NCBI GenBank assembly: GCA_910583875.1
Contig: CAJTXT010000002.1
Span: 62,001-126,000, forward strand
Direction of reading: 5' to 3'
Origin: an uncultured Vampirovibrio sp.
GTDB taxonomy: Bacteria > Cyanobacteriota > Vampirovibrionia > Gastranaerophilales > Gastranaerophilaceae
DNA length: 64,000 nt
Positions 28,284 to 37,145 of the stretch are shown here, piece by piece. A model generated the notes under the pieces. The model was not told where the DNA came from. It searched no databases and saw only the letters and a list, made by a program, of their open reading frames with translations. Every line of letters begins with the position of its first letter. The stretch's first letter is position 1. The position numbers and the translations under genes are program-made.

Positions 28284-28310
28284 GATGCTGAAACAAGTTC
28301 AGCATGACAG
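28284..28310. repeat. REP-like palindrome, third stem variant
   Basis: GCTGAAACAAGTTCAGC (28287-28303) flanked by ATGACAG: the same core with a different stem. Confidence 0.65.
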
Positions 28311-28383
28311 TTTTATTTTAGAAAAAGTATCAAAACAAATTCACCATTATTAATTTTAACGATTTTAGTTTAAATTTGTATAT

Positions 28384-29493
28384 TTATTCTATTCTTATAT
28401 TCTGTTTAAGAAAGGCTTCAATAAAACCGTCTAAAGCTCCGTCCATTACTGCGTCTACATTGCCTACTTCGAAGTTTGTACGATGGTCTTTTACCATTTT
28501 ATAAGGATGAAAAACATAAGAGCGTATTTGAGAACCAAAATTAATATCAACATTCTGTCCTTTTAGTTTCATCAATTTTTCTTCGTGTTCTGCCTGCTTT
28601 ATGGCTAGAAGTTTTGAAGCTAATATTTGCATTGCTGTTTCTTTATTTTGTAATTGAGAACGCTGCTGTTGACATCTTACAACAATGCCTGTAGGTTTAT
28701 GCAATATTCTTACTGCTGTTTCTACTTTATTGACATTTTGCCCGCCTGCACCGCCTGAACGCATTGTATCAACAACAATATCTTCTTGCGGAATAACAAT
28801 TTTTTTACTGAAATCTTCAATTACAGGGCTGACTTCTAAGCTTGCAAAACTTGTTTGCCTTTTTCCGTTTGCATTGAAAGGTGAAATTCTTACAAGTCTA
28901 TGCACGCCTTTTTCCGCTTTAGCTAAACCATAGGCGTATTTCCCTGATACTTTTATTGTTGCCGATTTTATTCCTGCTTCTTCACCGTCAGAGTGTTCTA
29001 TTAAATCAACTTTCCAATGTTTTGATTCTGCCCATCGTGAATACATTCTTAAAAGCATTTGCGCCCAGTCTTGTGCGTCTGTTCCGCCTGCTCCTGCATT
29101 TATTGTTATGACTGCGTCAGATTTATCATATTCGCCTGATAAAGTTGATTCTATTTCCCAAACTTCAAGTTCTGATTTCAAATTTTTTATTGTTTTATCT
29201 ACTTCGGCTAAAACAGAATCATCTTTTGTTTCTTCATAAAGTTCAAAAAGGGTATCTATATCACTTATAAGAGTCTGCCAATGTGATATTTTCTCAAGAT
29301 TATCTTTATCTTCTTTAATTTCTTGTGCAAGTTTTGAAGATAGTTCAGGATTTGACCAAACATCACTTTGCTGTAATTTTGCTTCATTTTCTTTTATTGA
29401 ATTACGAAGAGATTGAATGTCAAACACCTTCAATGCTTTTTCAAACATTGTTTTAACAGGTGTATAGCTTTGTTTAATCTCAACATATATCAA
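28384..29493 (-). CDS. prfB: Peptide chain release factor 2
   Basis: RF2 releases nascent chains at UGA and UAA codons. Complete protein of up to 369 residues: [11 protein letters not shown] carries the SPF tripeptide anticodon and [18 protein letters not shown] the catalytic GGQ. The C-terminus ([20 protein letters not shown]) is typical. The frame begins at TTG 29493, 7 bp after the metG stop. No programmed +1 frameshift is needed: GTG TTT GAC is read in frame where E. coli has CTT TGA C. ATG 29448 ([10 protein letters not shown]) is an alternative start. Confidence 0.93.
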   Translation of the reverse strand: MIYVEIKQSYTPVKTMFEKALKVFDIQSLRNSIKENEAKLQQSDVWSNPELSSKLAQEIKEDKDNLEKISHWQTLISDIDTLFELYEETKDDSVLAEVDKTIKNLKSELEVWEIESTLSGEYDKSDAVITINAGAGGTDAQDWAQMLLRMYSRWAESKHWKVDLIEHSDGEEAGIKSATIKVSGKYAYGLAKAEKGVHRLVRISPFNANGKRQTSFASLEVSPVIEDFSKKIVIPQEDIVVDTMRSGGAGGQNVNKVETAVRILHKPTGIVVRCQQQRSQLQNKETAMQILASKLLAIKQAEHEEKLMKLKGQNVDINFGSQIRSYVFHPYKMVKDHRTNFEVGNVDAVMDGALDGFIEAFLKQNIRIE

Positions 29494-29499
29494 TTATTC

Positions 29500-31068
29500 T
29501 TAACCTTTTTTCTTGTCTGTAGCAAATTCTGAATCAAGTCTTAAAAAGACAGGTTTAATTTTTTCTTTTTCTGTAATTTTATTTGGTTTTAAGCCGCCCC
29601 AAACAAGATTATCATATTTAAAATCAATATTTTCATTTAATTGAGTTAATATATCTTGTGCAATATTAGGACAATAAGGGTAAAGCATAATTGCAATGTG
29701 GCGCATAGCTTCTAATACATTATATAAAACGCTGCCGCATTCTTGCATTTTTTCTTCTTTTGCAAGAGTCCAAGGTGCATTATCTGTAACGTATTTGTTT
29801 ACGCTGTCAGCAAAGCTTACAATTATATTAGCAGCTTCTGCAACTTCAAATTTATTAAAGCATTCAATAATTTGAGTTTTAGTATTTTGTGCTAATACTG
29901 CAATTTTTGAGTTTTTATCAGTTACAAATTCCGGTTTAATTTCGCCGTCAAAATATTTAACAAGCATATTTAATGTTCTGTTTAATAAGTTACCGATGTT
30001 ATTTGCTAAATCAGCATTTACTTTTTCTTTAAAGTCATCGTCAGAATAGTTTCCATCTTTGCCTGTTAATGCAGCAGATGCCATATAATATCTGAACGCG
30101 TCCGGTTTTTCTAAATTAAAGGCTTCTAAAACATCATGCGGAGCAATAACATTTCCGATTGATTTACTCATTTTTGATTGGTCAATTGTAATCCAGCCAT
30201 GAGCGTATATTGATTTTGCTAAAGGCAGCCCTAATGACATTAAGATAGCGCTCCAGTAAATAGAGTGGAATTTTATAATGTCTTTACCTATAACGTGGAC
30301 ATTCGCAGGCCATAGTTCATTAAATTGTTCAGACGGATTTTCAATATCATAACCAATAGCTGTAATATAGTTAGAAAGTGCATCTATCCAAACATAAATT
30401 GTTTGAGTAATATCATCCGGAACTCCAATTCCCCATTGAACGCTTTCTTTTGTACGAGAAACCGAAATATCTTCAATGTTTTCTAATTGGTTTAAAATTT
30501 CATTAACTCTGATTGAAGGTTGAATAAAATCAGGGTTTGATTTTATGTACTCAGCAATTTTTTCTTTATATTTTGATAATCTAAAGAAATAGTTTTCTTC
30601 TGTTATTTCTTCAGGTTTTTTCAAATGGTCAGGACAAAGACCGTCTTCTGTTAAATCTTTAGGATTTAAGAATGACTCACATCCTGCACAATATAAACCT
30701 GTATATGAATGTTTATAAATATCACCATTTTCTAAAAGTTTTTTAAAAATTTGTTTTACAACTTTTTTATGTTTTTCATCAGTTGTTCTGATTATTTGAT
30801 CATAGCTTATTTCAAGCTCTTTCCATGCCTGTTCAAATTTAGAAAAATTTTCATCACAAAGTTCTTTTGGCGTAATTCCTTTTGCAGCAGCTGTTTTTTG
30901 AATTTTTACACCGTGTTCATCTGTACCAGTTAGCATATAAGCTTTGTCTGTAAGTTGTCTTTTATGTCTTATAATTACATCTGAAAGTATTTTTTCATAA
31001 GCGTGACCTATATGTGGTGCGCCATTTACATAATCTATTGCTGTTGTTAAATAAAATTTTTCTTGCAT
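29500..31068 (-). CDS. metG: Methionine-tRNA ligase
   Basis: MetRS charges tRNA-Met with methionine. ATG 31068 is preferred (AAAGGTG 8 bp upstream; MQEKFYLTTAIDYVNGAPHIGHAYE) over the in-frame TTG at 31089, giving 522 residues. HIGH (residues 19-22), the zinc-knuckle cysteines in YCAGCESFL..GLCPDH, WIDALSNY, and KMSKS (MSKSIGNVIAPHD) are all present. There is no C-terminal tRNA-binding (EMAP-like) domain, so it is the short form. It is followed by prfB 7 bp later and diverges from rph. Confidence 0.95.
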   Translation of the reverse strand: MQEKFYLTTAIDYVNGAPHIGHAYEKILSDVIIRHKRQLTDKAYMLTGTDEHGVKIQKTAAAKGITPKELCDENFSKFEQAWKELEISYDQIIRTTDEKHKKVVKQIFKKLLENGDIYKHSYTGLYCAGCESFLNPKDLTEDGLCPDHLKKPEEITEENYFFRLSKYKEKIAEYIKSNPDFIQPSIRVNEILNQLENIEDISVSRTKESVQWGIGVPDDITQTIYVWIDALSNYITAIGYDIENPSEQFNELWPANVHVIGKDIIKFHSIYWSAILMSLGLPLAKSIYAHGWITIDQSKMSKSIGNVIAPHDVLEAFNLEKPDAFRYYMASAALTGKDGNYSDDDFKEKVNADLANNIGNLLNRTLNMLVKYFDGEIKPEFVTDKNSKIAVLAQNTKTQIIECFNKFEVAEAANIIVSFADSVNKYVTDNAPWTLAKEEKMQECGSVLYNVLEAMRHIAIMLYPYCPNIAQDILTQLNENIDFKYDNLVWGGLKPNKITEKEKIKPVFLRLDSEFATDKKKG

Positions 31069-31141
31069 AGTTAATACACCTTTGAACAAATATGATAGAA
31101 TTAATTTAACACAAAGGTATTTTATAAAAAAGGGTTTAAAT

Positions 31142-31843
31142 ATGTCTGAAAGATTTAATAATCGAAAAAATAATGAATTAAGAAATATCGCAATTGTAAA
31201 AGATTATACAAATCATGCTTTAGGTTCCGTTTTAATTCAATTTGGCGATACTAAAGTTATATGTACAGCCTCTGTTGAAGAAGGTAAACCTCGTTGGATG
31301 GAAAAAACTGACCCAAGAGGCTGGGTAACTGCTGAATATTCTCTACTTCCTTCTGCAACACATACAAGATGTCAAAGAGAACGTTCTAAAATTTCAGGCA
31401 GAACTCAAGAAATTCAAAGATTAATAGGAAGAAGTCTTCGTTCTTGTGTTGATTTGGAAAAATTAGGTGATAGAACGGTTACAATTGATGCAGATGTTAT
31501 TCAAGCAGATGGAGGAACAAGATGTGCTTCTATTTGTGGCGGTTTTGTTGCTATGAATATTGCTTTTAATAAACTTATAGAACAAGGTTTATTAGAAGTA
31601 AATCCTATAATAGAGCCTATTGCGGCTGTATCAGTAGGTTTGATTGACGGTGAAGTTAAATTAGATTTAGATTATAGTGAAGATTCTCATGCTCAAGTAG
31701 ACAGTAATGTTGTAATGACAAAATCATCTAAAATTATAGAATTTCAAACAACAGCAGAAGGCGCGCCATTTGAAAAAGCACAGTTAGATGAAATTTACAA
31801 CCTTGCAAGTGAAGCTATTCAAAAAATTATTGCTATGTATTAA
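31142..31843 (+). CDS. rph: Ribonuclease PH
   Basis: RNase PH trims tRNA 3' ends by phosphorolysis. ATG 31142 follows AAAAAAGGG and gives MSERFNNRKNNELRN, 233 residues. Characteristic blocks: HALGSVLIQFGDTKVICTASVEE, GWVTAEYSLLPSATHTRCQRE, GRTQEIQRLIGRSLRS, TIDADVIQADGGTRCASI, LDLDYSEDSHAQVDSNVVMT. It is transcribed divergently from metG with about 70 bp between the starts. An array of 169-bp repeats begins 8 bp after its stop. Confidence 0.95.
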   Translation: MSERFNNRKNNELRNIAIVKDYTNHALGSVLIQFGDTKVICTASVEEGKPRWMEKTDPRGWVTAEYSLLPSATHTRCQRERSKISGRTQEIQRLIGRSLRSCVDLEKLGDRTVTIDADVIQADGGTRCASICGGFVAMNIAFNKLIEQGLLEVNPIIEPIAAVSVGLIDGEVKLDLDYSEDSHAQVDSNVVMTKSSKIIEFQTTAEGAPFEKAQLDEIYNLASEAIQKIIAMY

Positions 31844-31850
31844 TTTTGTT

Positions 31851-32358
31851 AATAGTTAAGACTTTATAGTAAAATATCGAAACTGTCACATAGAAATTGT
31901 TTGACTATTTTTTGAAATCAATGTTTTTTGAAAATGTTTTGATTTTTGCAATGGTGTACAAAGGGTAAGATTCCGAAACAAGTTCGGAATGACAAAATGC
32001 AAAAAATTTAACTGTCACCAATAGTTAAGACTTTATAGTAAAATATCGAAACTGTCACATAGAAATTGTTTGACTATTTTTTGAAATCAATGTTTTTTGA
32101 AAATGTTTTGATTTTTGCAATGGTGTACAAAGGGTAAGATTCCGAAACAAGTTCGGAATGACAAAATGCAAAAAATTTAACTGTCACCAATAGTTAAGAC
32201 TTTATAGTAAAATATCGAAACTGTCACATAGAAATTGTTTGACTATTTTTTGAAATCAATGTTTTTTGAAAATGTTTTGATTTTTGCAATGGTGTACAAA
32301 GGTTAAGATTCCGAAACAAGTTCGGAATGACAAAATGTAAAAAAATTTAACTGTCACC
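31851..32358. repeat. Three tandem 169-bp direct repeats
   Basis: Units begin at 31851, 32020 and 32189 (period exactly 169) and are nearly identical; the third has a T for G, a T for C and one extra A. Each unit contains one REP-like palindrome (GATTCCGAAACAAGTTCGGAAT) and two CTGTCAC motifs. No open frame runs through. This accounts for nearly all of the gap between rph and the gene at 32454. Confidence 0.9.
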
Positions 32359-32380
32359 CTGAACTTGTTTCAGGGTCTTT
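32351..32380. repeat. REP-like palindrome at the end of the tandem array
   Basis: CCCTGAACTTGTTTCAGGG with the TGTCA left flank, the same family as at 28051-28310. Confidence 0.75.
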
Positions 32381-32453
32381 GATTTAGAATTATTTTTTTG
32401 ATTTAGTAATATTCCATTTTAAAACCAATCATTTTACAAACTTAAAGGTGATT

Positions 32454-33815
32454 TTATATTGAAAATTCTTTATAAATTTCTGGTGTGGGTACCCATTTAT
32501 CTATATTTTCAAAAGAATTAATTTGCTTAGTTTCTTCTTTCTTTTGATGATTATAACGATATTGTGTCCATAGTCTTGTTATTGCAGATAAACTTACACC
32601 CATAAATAATAGGCTGAAGGCATAAGGAACAGCAGTTACAAAAGCTTTTTCCTTTGTCAATCTTGCAAGTTCTTTTCCAGCTGATGTATTTTTTACTTTT
32701 GAAAGTTTTTCTGCTAATTGAGGCAACTGTTCTCTCGTTGGAATATTTAATTTCCCATTAGCTGTTGTTTGTAAAATATCTGGGAATTTATTTTTCTTCT
32801 GTAGTATCTTAGTAAATCCTTTTTCAAATAATTCCCCGCCAAATATAGTATAAAAAACAACAAGCGGAACTCGTGTCCACACTTCTGCTACATCAAGCTT
32901 TCCTCTGTCTTCTGCTGCTTTTGAATATCCAAATAAGCCTAATATGGCAGTTAATGCAAGCTGTCCTTTGCTTAGAGCTAATTTCCCGTTACTATTTGCA
33001 AAATCAAGACTGAATTTACTTAAAATATTATCAGCTTTATCTGAATGTATACCTATTTTATTTATTCCGTTTGAAATTGCTTTCCCTGGTTCTAGAATTG
33101 TTTTTGAAATTGTTTGAAGTTTATCTGATTTATGTCCGGTTAGAGCAAGTCCAACTCCTGCTGCAACTCCTACAGCTGATAATATTGCAGCTTTTTTTAA
33201 TTGCTTTTTTGAATTTCTTTCAACTCTTTGCTGCTGTTCTTTATCTTCTTTTTCATTGTTATTTTTATCTAAATTAGCAATGTTATTGAAGTTACTTTTA
33301 TTAAATGTTTTAAGTGTGAATAAATTTTTAGCAAAGCTTAAAGTATATTCAGCTATAGGAATTGCAGCACATGCTAGAACTATTCCAGCTTTAGTTGAGA
33401 TAGCACGTTTTTTTATATCCTCTGTTAATGCTGAATTTTTAGTAATTTCTTCTACAGTTTTTGGAATTTGCTCATTTACTTTATTTTTTATAAATTCAGG
33501 TGAAAAATTTTTGAAAATTTTATTTCGAAATAGCTTTTCACCCAATAATGGTGATGCAAAATAAAAAATACCTGATTCTAAAAATTCTAAAAAACTCATT
33601 TCAGCAAAATCGGCTTTACTTCTGGCAAAGATAGCCTTTGGCGCCCAGTTTGTTGCTGTATCTTGTATAAATCTTGTAGATGATAAATTTTCTTGTGATT
33701 TGATAAATAAATCTGCTGCTTTTGCTATACCTTTTAATGCTGTAGTTGTTGCAGCACCTTTAAAACTTTGATTATTTGAATTATTTAAATTTGATTGTTT
33801 ATTAATTGTTATCAT
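32454..33815 (-). CDS. Hypothetical membrane-associated protein with N-terminal SFKG motif
   Basis: 453 residues. It begins with an Asn-rich tail and QSFKGAATTTALKG (residues about 16-29), a motif shared with other unrelated proteins here. Several hydrophobic helices follow (residues about 145-165, 225-245, 305-330, 400-425), with a charged, Gln/Lys-rich loop near 205 (EKEDKEQQQRVERNSKK). No known domain is recognised. AGAGG precedes the ATG. A terminator hairpin lies only 32 bp upstream and a Met-rich mini-ORF before that, so expression probably depends on read-through of this terminator. Confidence 0.6.
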   Translation of the reverse strand: MITINKQSNLNNSNNQSFKGAATTTALKGIAKAADLFIKSQENLSSTRFIQDTATNWAPKAIFARSKADFAEMSFLEFLESGIFYFASPLLGEKLFRNKIFKNFSPEFIKNKVNEQIPKTVEEITKNSALTEDIKKRAISTKAGIVLACAAIPIAEYTLSFAKNLFTLKTFNKSNFNNIANLDKNNNEKEDKEQQQRVERNSKKQLKKAAILSAVGVAAGVGLALTGHKSDKLQTISKTILEPGKAISNGINKIGIHSDKADNILSKFSLDFANSNGKLALSKGQLALTAILGLFGYSKAAEDRGKLDVAEVWTRVPLVVFYTIFGGELFEKGFTKILQKKNKFPDILQTTANGKLNIPTREQLPQLAEKLSKVKNTSAGKELARLTKEKAFVTAVPYAFSLLFMGVSLSAITRLWTQYRYNHQKKEETKQINSFENIDKWVPTPEIYKEFSI

Positions 33816-33847
33816 ATTAACCTCTTAAATTTACTAATTTACAAACT

Positions 33848-33875
33848 AAAAAAGACTGCCTTAGTGGCAGTCTTT
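33848..33875 (-). terminator. Intrinsic terminator, possible attenuator
   Basis: On the minus strand, AAAGACTGCC/GGCAGTCTTT with a 5-nt ACTAA loop is followed by a T run (33853-33848). It lies between the Met-rich mini-ORF and the gene starting at 33815. The segment GACTGCCA (33872-33865) can instead pair with TGGCAGTC at 33923-33916 inside the mini-ORF, giving a competing antiterminator. Confidence 0.7.
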
Positions 33876-33895
33876 AAATTATCTTTAACGAGGTT

Positions 33896-33985
33896 TCACA
33901 TTCGTACAAAACAATGACTGCCAGACCCTAAGCCTTGCATTTGCATCATCATATTCATCATCATTTGTACGTTACTAAATATCAT
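33896..33985 (-). CDS. Methionine-rich 29-residue leader peptide (candidate)
   Basis: The frame encodes MIFSNVQMMMNMMMQMQGLG and nine further residues. Seven Met codons fall within nine positions (8-16). AAAAGGG lies 6 bp before the ATG. It ends 20 bp before the terminator hairpin, and codons 21-24 contain an antiterminator arm. This is the layout of classical amino-acid attenuation leaders, but the downstream gene has no evident link to methionine. It could also be an independent microprotein. The promoter is unresolved. Confidence 0.5.
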   Translation of the reverse strand: MIFSNVQMMMNMMMQMQGLGSGSHCFVRM

Positions 33986-34074
33986 TATTAGCCCTTTTGA
34001 ATATAAGTTAACTCTACTAATTTCAATTGTCAATAATAAATGTAAAGATTTTGTTACATTTATTGAATAAAATC

Positions 34075-34101
34075 TAAAGGAAAAATTTATTTTGCCGATA
34101 G
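34075..34101 (+). promoter_or_regulatory. Sigma-28 (FliA)-type promoter
   Basis: TAAAGGAA (34075-34082), an 11-bp spacer and GCCGATAG (34094-34101), 34 bp upstream of the ATG at 34135. It matches the FliA pattern in spacing and in both core boxes. Confidence 0.75.
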
Positions 34102-34134
34102 ATAATTCATTAGTATGAGAAATGGAGAAAAACT

Positions 34135-35994
34135 ATGGTAGGATCAGCAGATTTAAATTTACAAGGTAATGGCAATGTTTACAACATTAATGGTCAAGAA
34201 ATAAAACTAACCGGTACTTTACAAAAAGGTGAACAAGAAGGTACATATATATATAACGGTGAAGTTGTTACTGATGAAGATTTATTACAAATTGCAAATC
34301 AAGATGAACAAGATTACGAAGCAATTATGGCTCAAGTAAATCAAGTAGCAGCTGATGCTGAAAATGTTGCAGTTGATGAAAATGCTTCAGGATCTGAAAT
34401 TTCAAATGTATTTTCAAAAATGAAACAATTAAAAGCTAATATTGCAACATTCACATCTCAACTTGAAATTTTAGATAAGCAAATTGCAGATAAACAAACT
34501 GAACTTGATAAAAGAATTCAAGAGTTAGAAAAACTGCAAGCAGAAGAAGCTGAAATTAAGGAAAATATAAAAGAACAACAAGAAAAACTTGAAGCTAAAA
34601 ATGAAGAAATTGATAAAATAAATAAATTGATTTCGGCTCAGCAAGCTATATTAAATGATGCTGATATCAATACAGAAGATGGTGCAAAAGCTTATAGTGA
34701 TGCAGCTGGCAAAATCTCAAGTCTATATGAAAAATTAGGTGTTTTACAAAACGATAAATCTACTATTGTAGGTAAACTTGGTGACTTAAATTCTGCATTA
34801 GAAGCAAAACAAAGCGAAATTTCAAGAGCTCAAATGAAAGTTGATTCTTTAAATACTGTAATGTCAAATTTACAAACTCAAAGAACATCTATTGCAACAC
34901 AAAAAGCTACTGCAGAAGAAGAGTTGAGCAAAATAAAAATTGATATTGTTTCAGAAGAAGAGCTCGCTTTAGTTGAAGCAAATAATGTAGATTTATATGA
35001 AAAAATGGAAAATGGTGAACCTCGTTATATCTTTGCAAAAGGTAAAAGTGATGGCAAATACCATATCTATGATATGCAGCAAGGTGCTACACTTGCAAGA
35101 TTATATGCAGATGGACAAGGTTTTGATATTGTAGAATCCGGTAACGGTTATATAAGCGGTTTTAATAAAACAGGCGAAGGCGAAGGTGAAACTTGCTTCT
35201 ATTTAGAAGAATGCGGTGGTTTCGGTGAATTCAATGCTTGTTATTGTACAAGTTCTCCACTTTCATTAGATATTAATGGTGATGGTGTTAAAACTTCTAC
35301 AGATGTTGTTGACTTCGATATCGATGGCGATGGTAAAGTTGATAAAATTAACGATTCCGCTGATGCTGTATTAGTATTTGATAAAGATGGTGATGGTATC
35401 TCTGGTGCTGATGGTTCTGAATGTTTTGGTGATAACACCGACCTTGATGGCGATGGCGTAAAAGATGGCTTCTCTGACGGCTTCGCAGCATTAAAAGCAT
35501 TTGCAGCTGATAAAGGATTAATAAATGGCGTTGATGATAACGTATTAGATGAAAATGATATTAAGTTCTTAGAAGAAAACTATGGATTTAAAGTAAAAGC
35601 TGGCGGCTATAATTCAGAAGCTCAATCATTACTTGATTTGGGTATTACAGAAATTAATCTTGCACAAACTGATGAAACAACATTAGTTGATGACTTTGAT
35701 GGTAATGGTAATCAGTTAATGCATCAACAAGGAGCTACCTTCAAGATTAATGGTGAAACCAGAGAATACGCAGATATTTGGCACAAAAAACTTGATGAAA
35801 GTATTGAAAATGCTAAAGATGTATTTGGCGGACATTCTGTAAACTTAGATATGAGCGCATCTTCTAACTTCGCATTAAATCACGCAAAACCAACTAGTGC
35901 AGCTGAATCTTATGAAGCGTTTAAAGAGGTAACTGAAACTCAACAAGATTCGCAAAGAATGAAAAATCTTCTAAAAGAATTATTTAAAAAATAA
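34135..35994 (+). CDS. Coiled-coil protein with calcium-binding DxDGDG repeats
   Basis: 619 residues. The N-terminal 80 residues are strand-rich (NGNVYNINGQEIKLTG). A long acidic coiled coil spans about 90-280. A calcium-binding block at about 379-460 carries DINGDGVKT, DIDGDGKVD, DKDGDGISG and DLDGDGVKD, dockerin/EF-hand-like loops common in exported adhesins. The C-terminal part has LGITEINLAQTDE and ends in a basic helix (MKNLLKELFKK). No Sec signal peptide is present, so export would need a type I or other dedicated route. GGAG lies upstream of the ATG; the sigma-28 promoter at 34075 and terminator at 36011 make it a single-gene unit. Confidence 0.75.
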   Translation: MVGSADLNLQGNGNVYNINGQEIKLTGTLQKGEQEGTYIYNGEVVTDEDLLQIANQDEQDYEAIMAQVNQVAADAENVAVDENASGSEISNVFSKMKQLKANIATFTSQLEILDKQIADKQTELDKRIQELEKLQAEEAEIKENIKEQQEKLEAKNEEIDKINKLISAQQAILNDADINTEDGAKAYSDAAGKISSLYEKLGVLQNDKSTIVGKLGDLNSALEAKQSEISRAQMKVDSLNTVMSNLQTQRTSIATQKATAEEELSKIKIDIVSEEELALVEANNVDLYEKMENGEPRYIFAKGKSDGKYHIYDMQQGATLARLYADGQGFDIVESGNGYISGFNKTGEGEGETCFYLEECGGFGEFNACYCTSSPLSLDINGDGVKTSTDVVDFDIDGDGKVDKINDSADAVLVFDKDGDGISGADGSECFGDNTDLDGDGVKDGFSDGFAALKAFAADKGLINGVDDNVLDENDIKFLEENYGFKVKAGGYNSEAQSLLDLGITEINLAQTDETTLVDDFDGNGNQLMHQQGATFKINGETREYADIWHKKLDESIENAKDVFGGHSVNLDMSASSNFALNHAKPTSAAESYEAFKEVTETQQDSQRMKNLLKELFKK

Positions 35995-36010
35995 GAAGTA
36001 ATTAAATTCT

Positions 36011-36042
36011 AAAAGACCGTTCTTATATAGAACGGTCTTTTT
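36011..36042 (+). terminator. Intrinsic terminator
   Basis: AAAGACCGTTCT/AGAACGGTCTTT stem with a TATAT loop and trailing T residues. Confidence 0.85.
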
Positions 36043-36080
36043 AATGTATAATATAAAATATACTAGAGAAAGGGGTTAAT

Positions 36081-37139
36081 ATGAATAAGAAGAAATTTTT
36101 ATCTTTATTGTTAGTTTTTTGTTTTACAAGTTTTTGTTTTATGTTATGCGGTTTTACTTTTTTTAAGAAAAATAAAACGCAAGTTGTAAAAAAATCGCAA
36201 CAAGTTAATATTGAACAAGTTACAAATTCTACTTCAAATGATATTTGGTGTATTACTTTTCAGCTTGTATGGAATGAATTTATTAACAAAATAAATAATG
36301 GCAAACCAGTTGAATTTGTTGGTGGAAATCCTGTGTTAGCTGACGAATTAAATAAAAAATTATATTCTAAAAATGATATTTCAGAAAATTCTTATTATAT
36401 TAAAGATGGCAAAATTTCTAAAGCTTTAAAAAAACAAATAGAAAAAGATATCTATAAAAAATTTAGAGAAAAAAGTGATATTCTAGACTTAATAAATTGG
36501 AATGTTAAAGATTCATATCTTTTCTATGCAATGTTAAAGAAAGATTTTAATTTCCTAACTGCATTTGATAAATTAACTTCAGCTTCTTTTAATAATTCCA
36601 AAGAAAATGTAAAATATTTTGGTGTAAATAAAAAATCAAATAAAAAACTATATAAAAATATTGATGTTTTATTTTATAATTCAGATTCGGAATATGCTGT
36701 AAAACTTCTAACTAAAGAAAATGAAGAAGTTATTTTATTTAGAACAGAAAAAGACGATTCTTTTGAAAAATTATACGAGTTTATAGAACAAAATACAGGT
36801 TTTTCTGAATTTACATCATATGATTTTCTAAAAGTACCAGAAATGAATGTTGAAAAAACAATTTCTTATGATGAATTATGTAATAAAAAAATTAAAAATA
36901 GTGATTTTATAATTTCACAGGCTTTACAAACAATTAAATTTAAAATGGATAATAAAGGCGGCAGTTTAAAAAGTGAAGCAGCAATGGCTATTATGAAAAC
37001 TTCATTAATGCCGGAAGCAACAAAAAGCAGATATTTCTATTTTGACAAACCTTTTGTTATGTTCTTAAAAGAACAAAATAAAAATAAACCATACTATGCA
37101 ATGAAAATAAATAATACTAAATATTTAGTGAAAGAATAA
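36081..37139 (+). CDS. Divergent serpin-like secreted protein
   Basis: 352 residues with an N-terminal hydrophobic segment (LSLLLVFCFTSFCFMLCGF) that could be a signal peptide or lipoprotein leader. The C-terminal 61 residues match the serpin layout: GGSLKSEAAMAIMKTS (about 293-308) resembles the hinge and reactive-centre loop, and RYFYFDKPFVMFLKEQNKNKPYYAMKINN resembles the final serpin strands (F-x-F-D-K-P-F). The middle (LYKNIDVLFYNSDSEYAVKLLTKENEE) fits the conserved sheet region. Serpins trap serine or cysteine proteases; here the target is unknown and the N-terminal half is very diverged. It is followed 6 bp later by a small secreted protein. Confidence 0.55.
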   Translation: MNKKKFLSLLLVFCFTSFCFMLCGFTFFKKNKTQVVKKSQQVNIEQVTNSTSNDIWCITFQLVWNEFINKINNGKPVEFVGGNPVLADELNKKLYSKNDISENSYYIKDGKISKALKKQIEKDIYKKFREKSDILDLINWNVKDSYLFYAMLKKDFNFLTAFDKLTSASFNNSKENVKYFGVNKKSNKKLYKNIDVLFYNSDSEYAVKLLTKENEEVILFRTEKDDSFEKLYEFIEQNTGFSEFTSYDFLKVPEMNVEKTISYDELCNKKIKNSDFIISQALQTIKFKMDNKGGSLKSEAAMAIMKTSLMPEATKSRYFYFDKPFVMFLKEQNKNKPYYAMKINNTKYLVKE

Positions 37140-37145
37140 AATTAA

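Noticed and set aside
31851-32358. Tandem repeats considered as a CRISPR array
   Set aside because: Units are 169 bp long with no unique spacers and no cas genes nearby.
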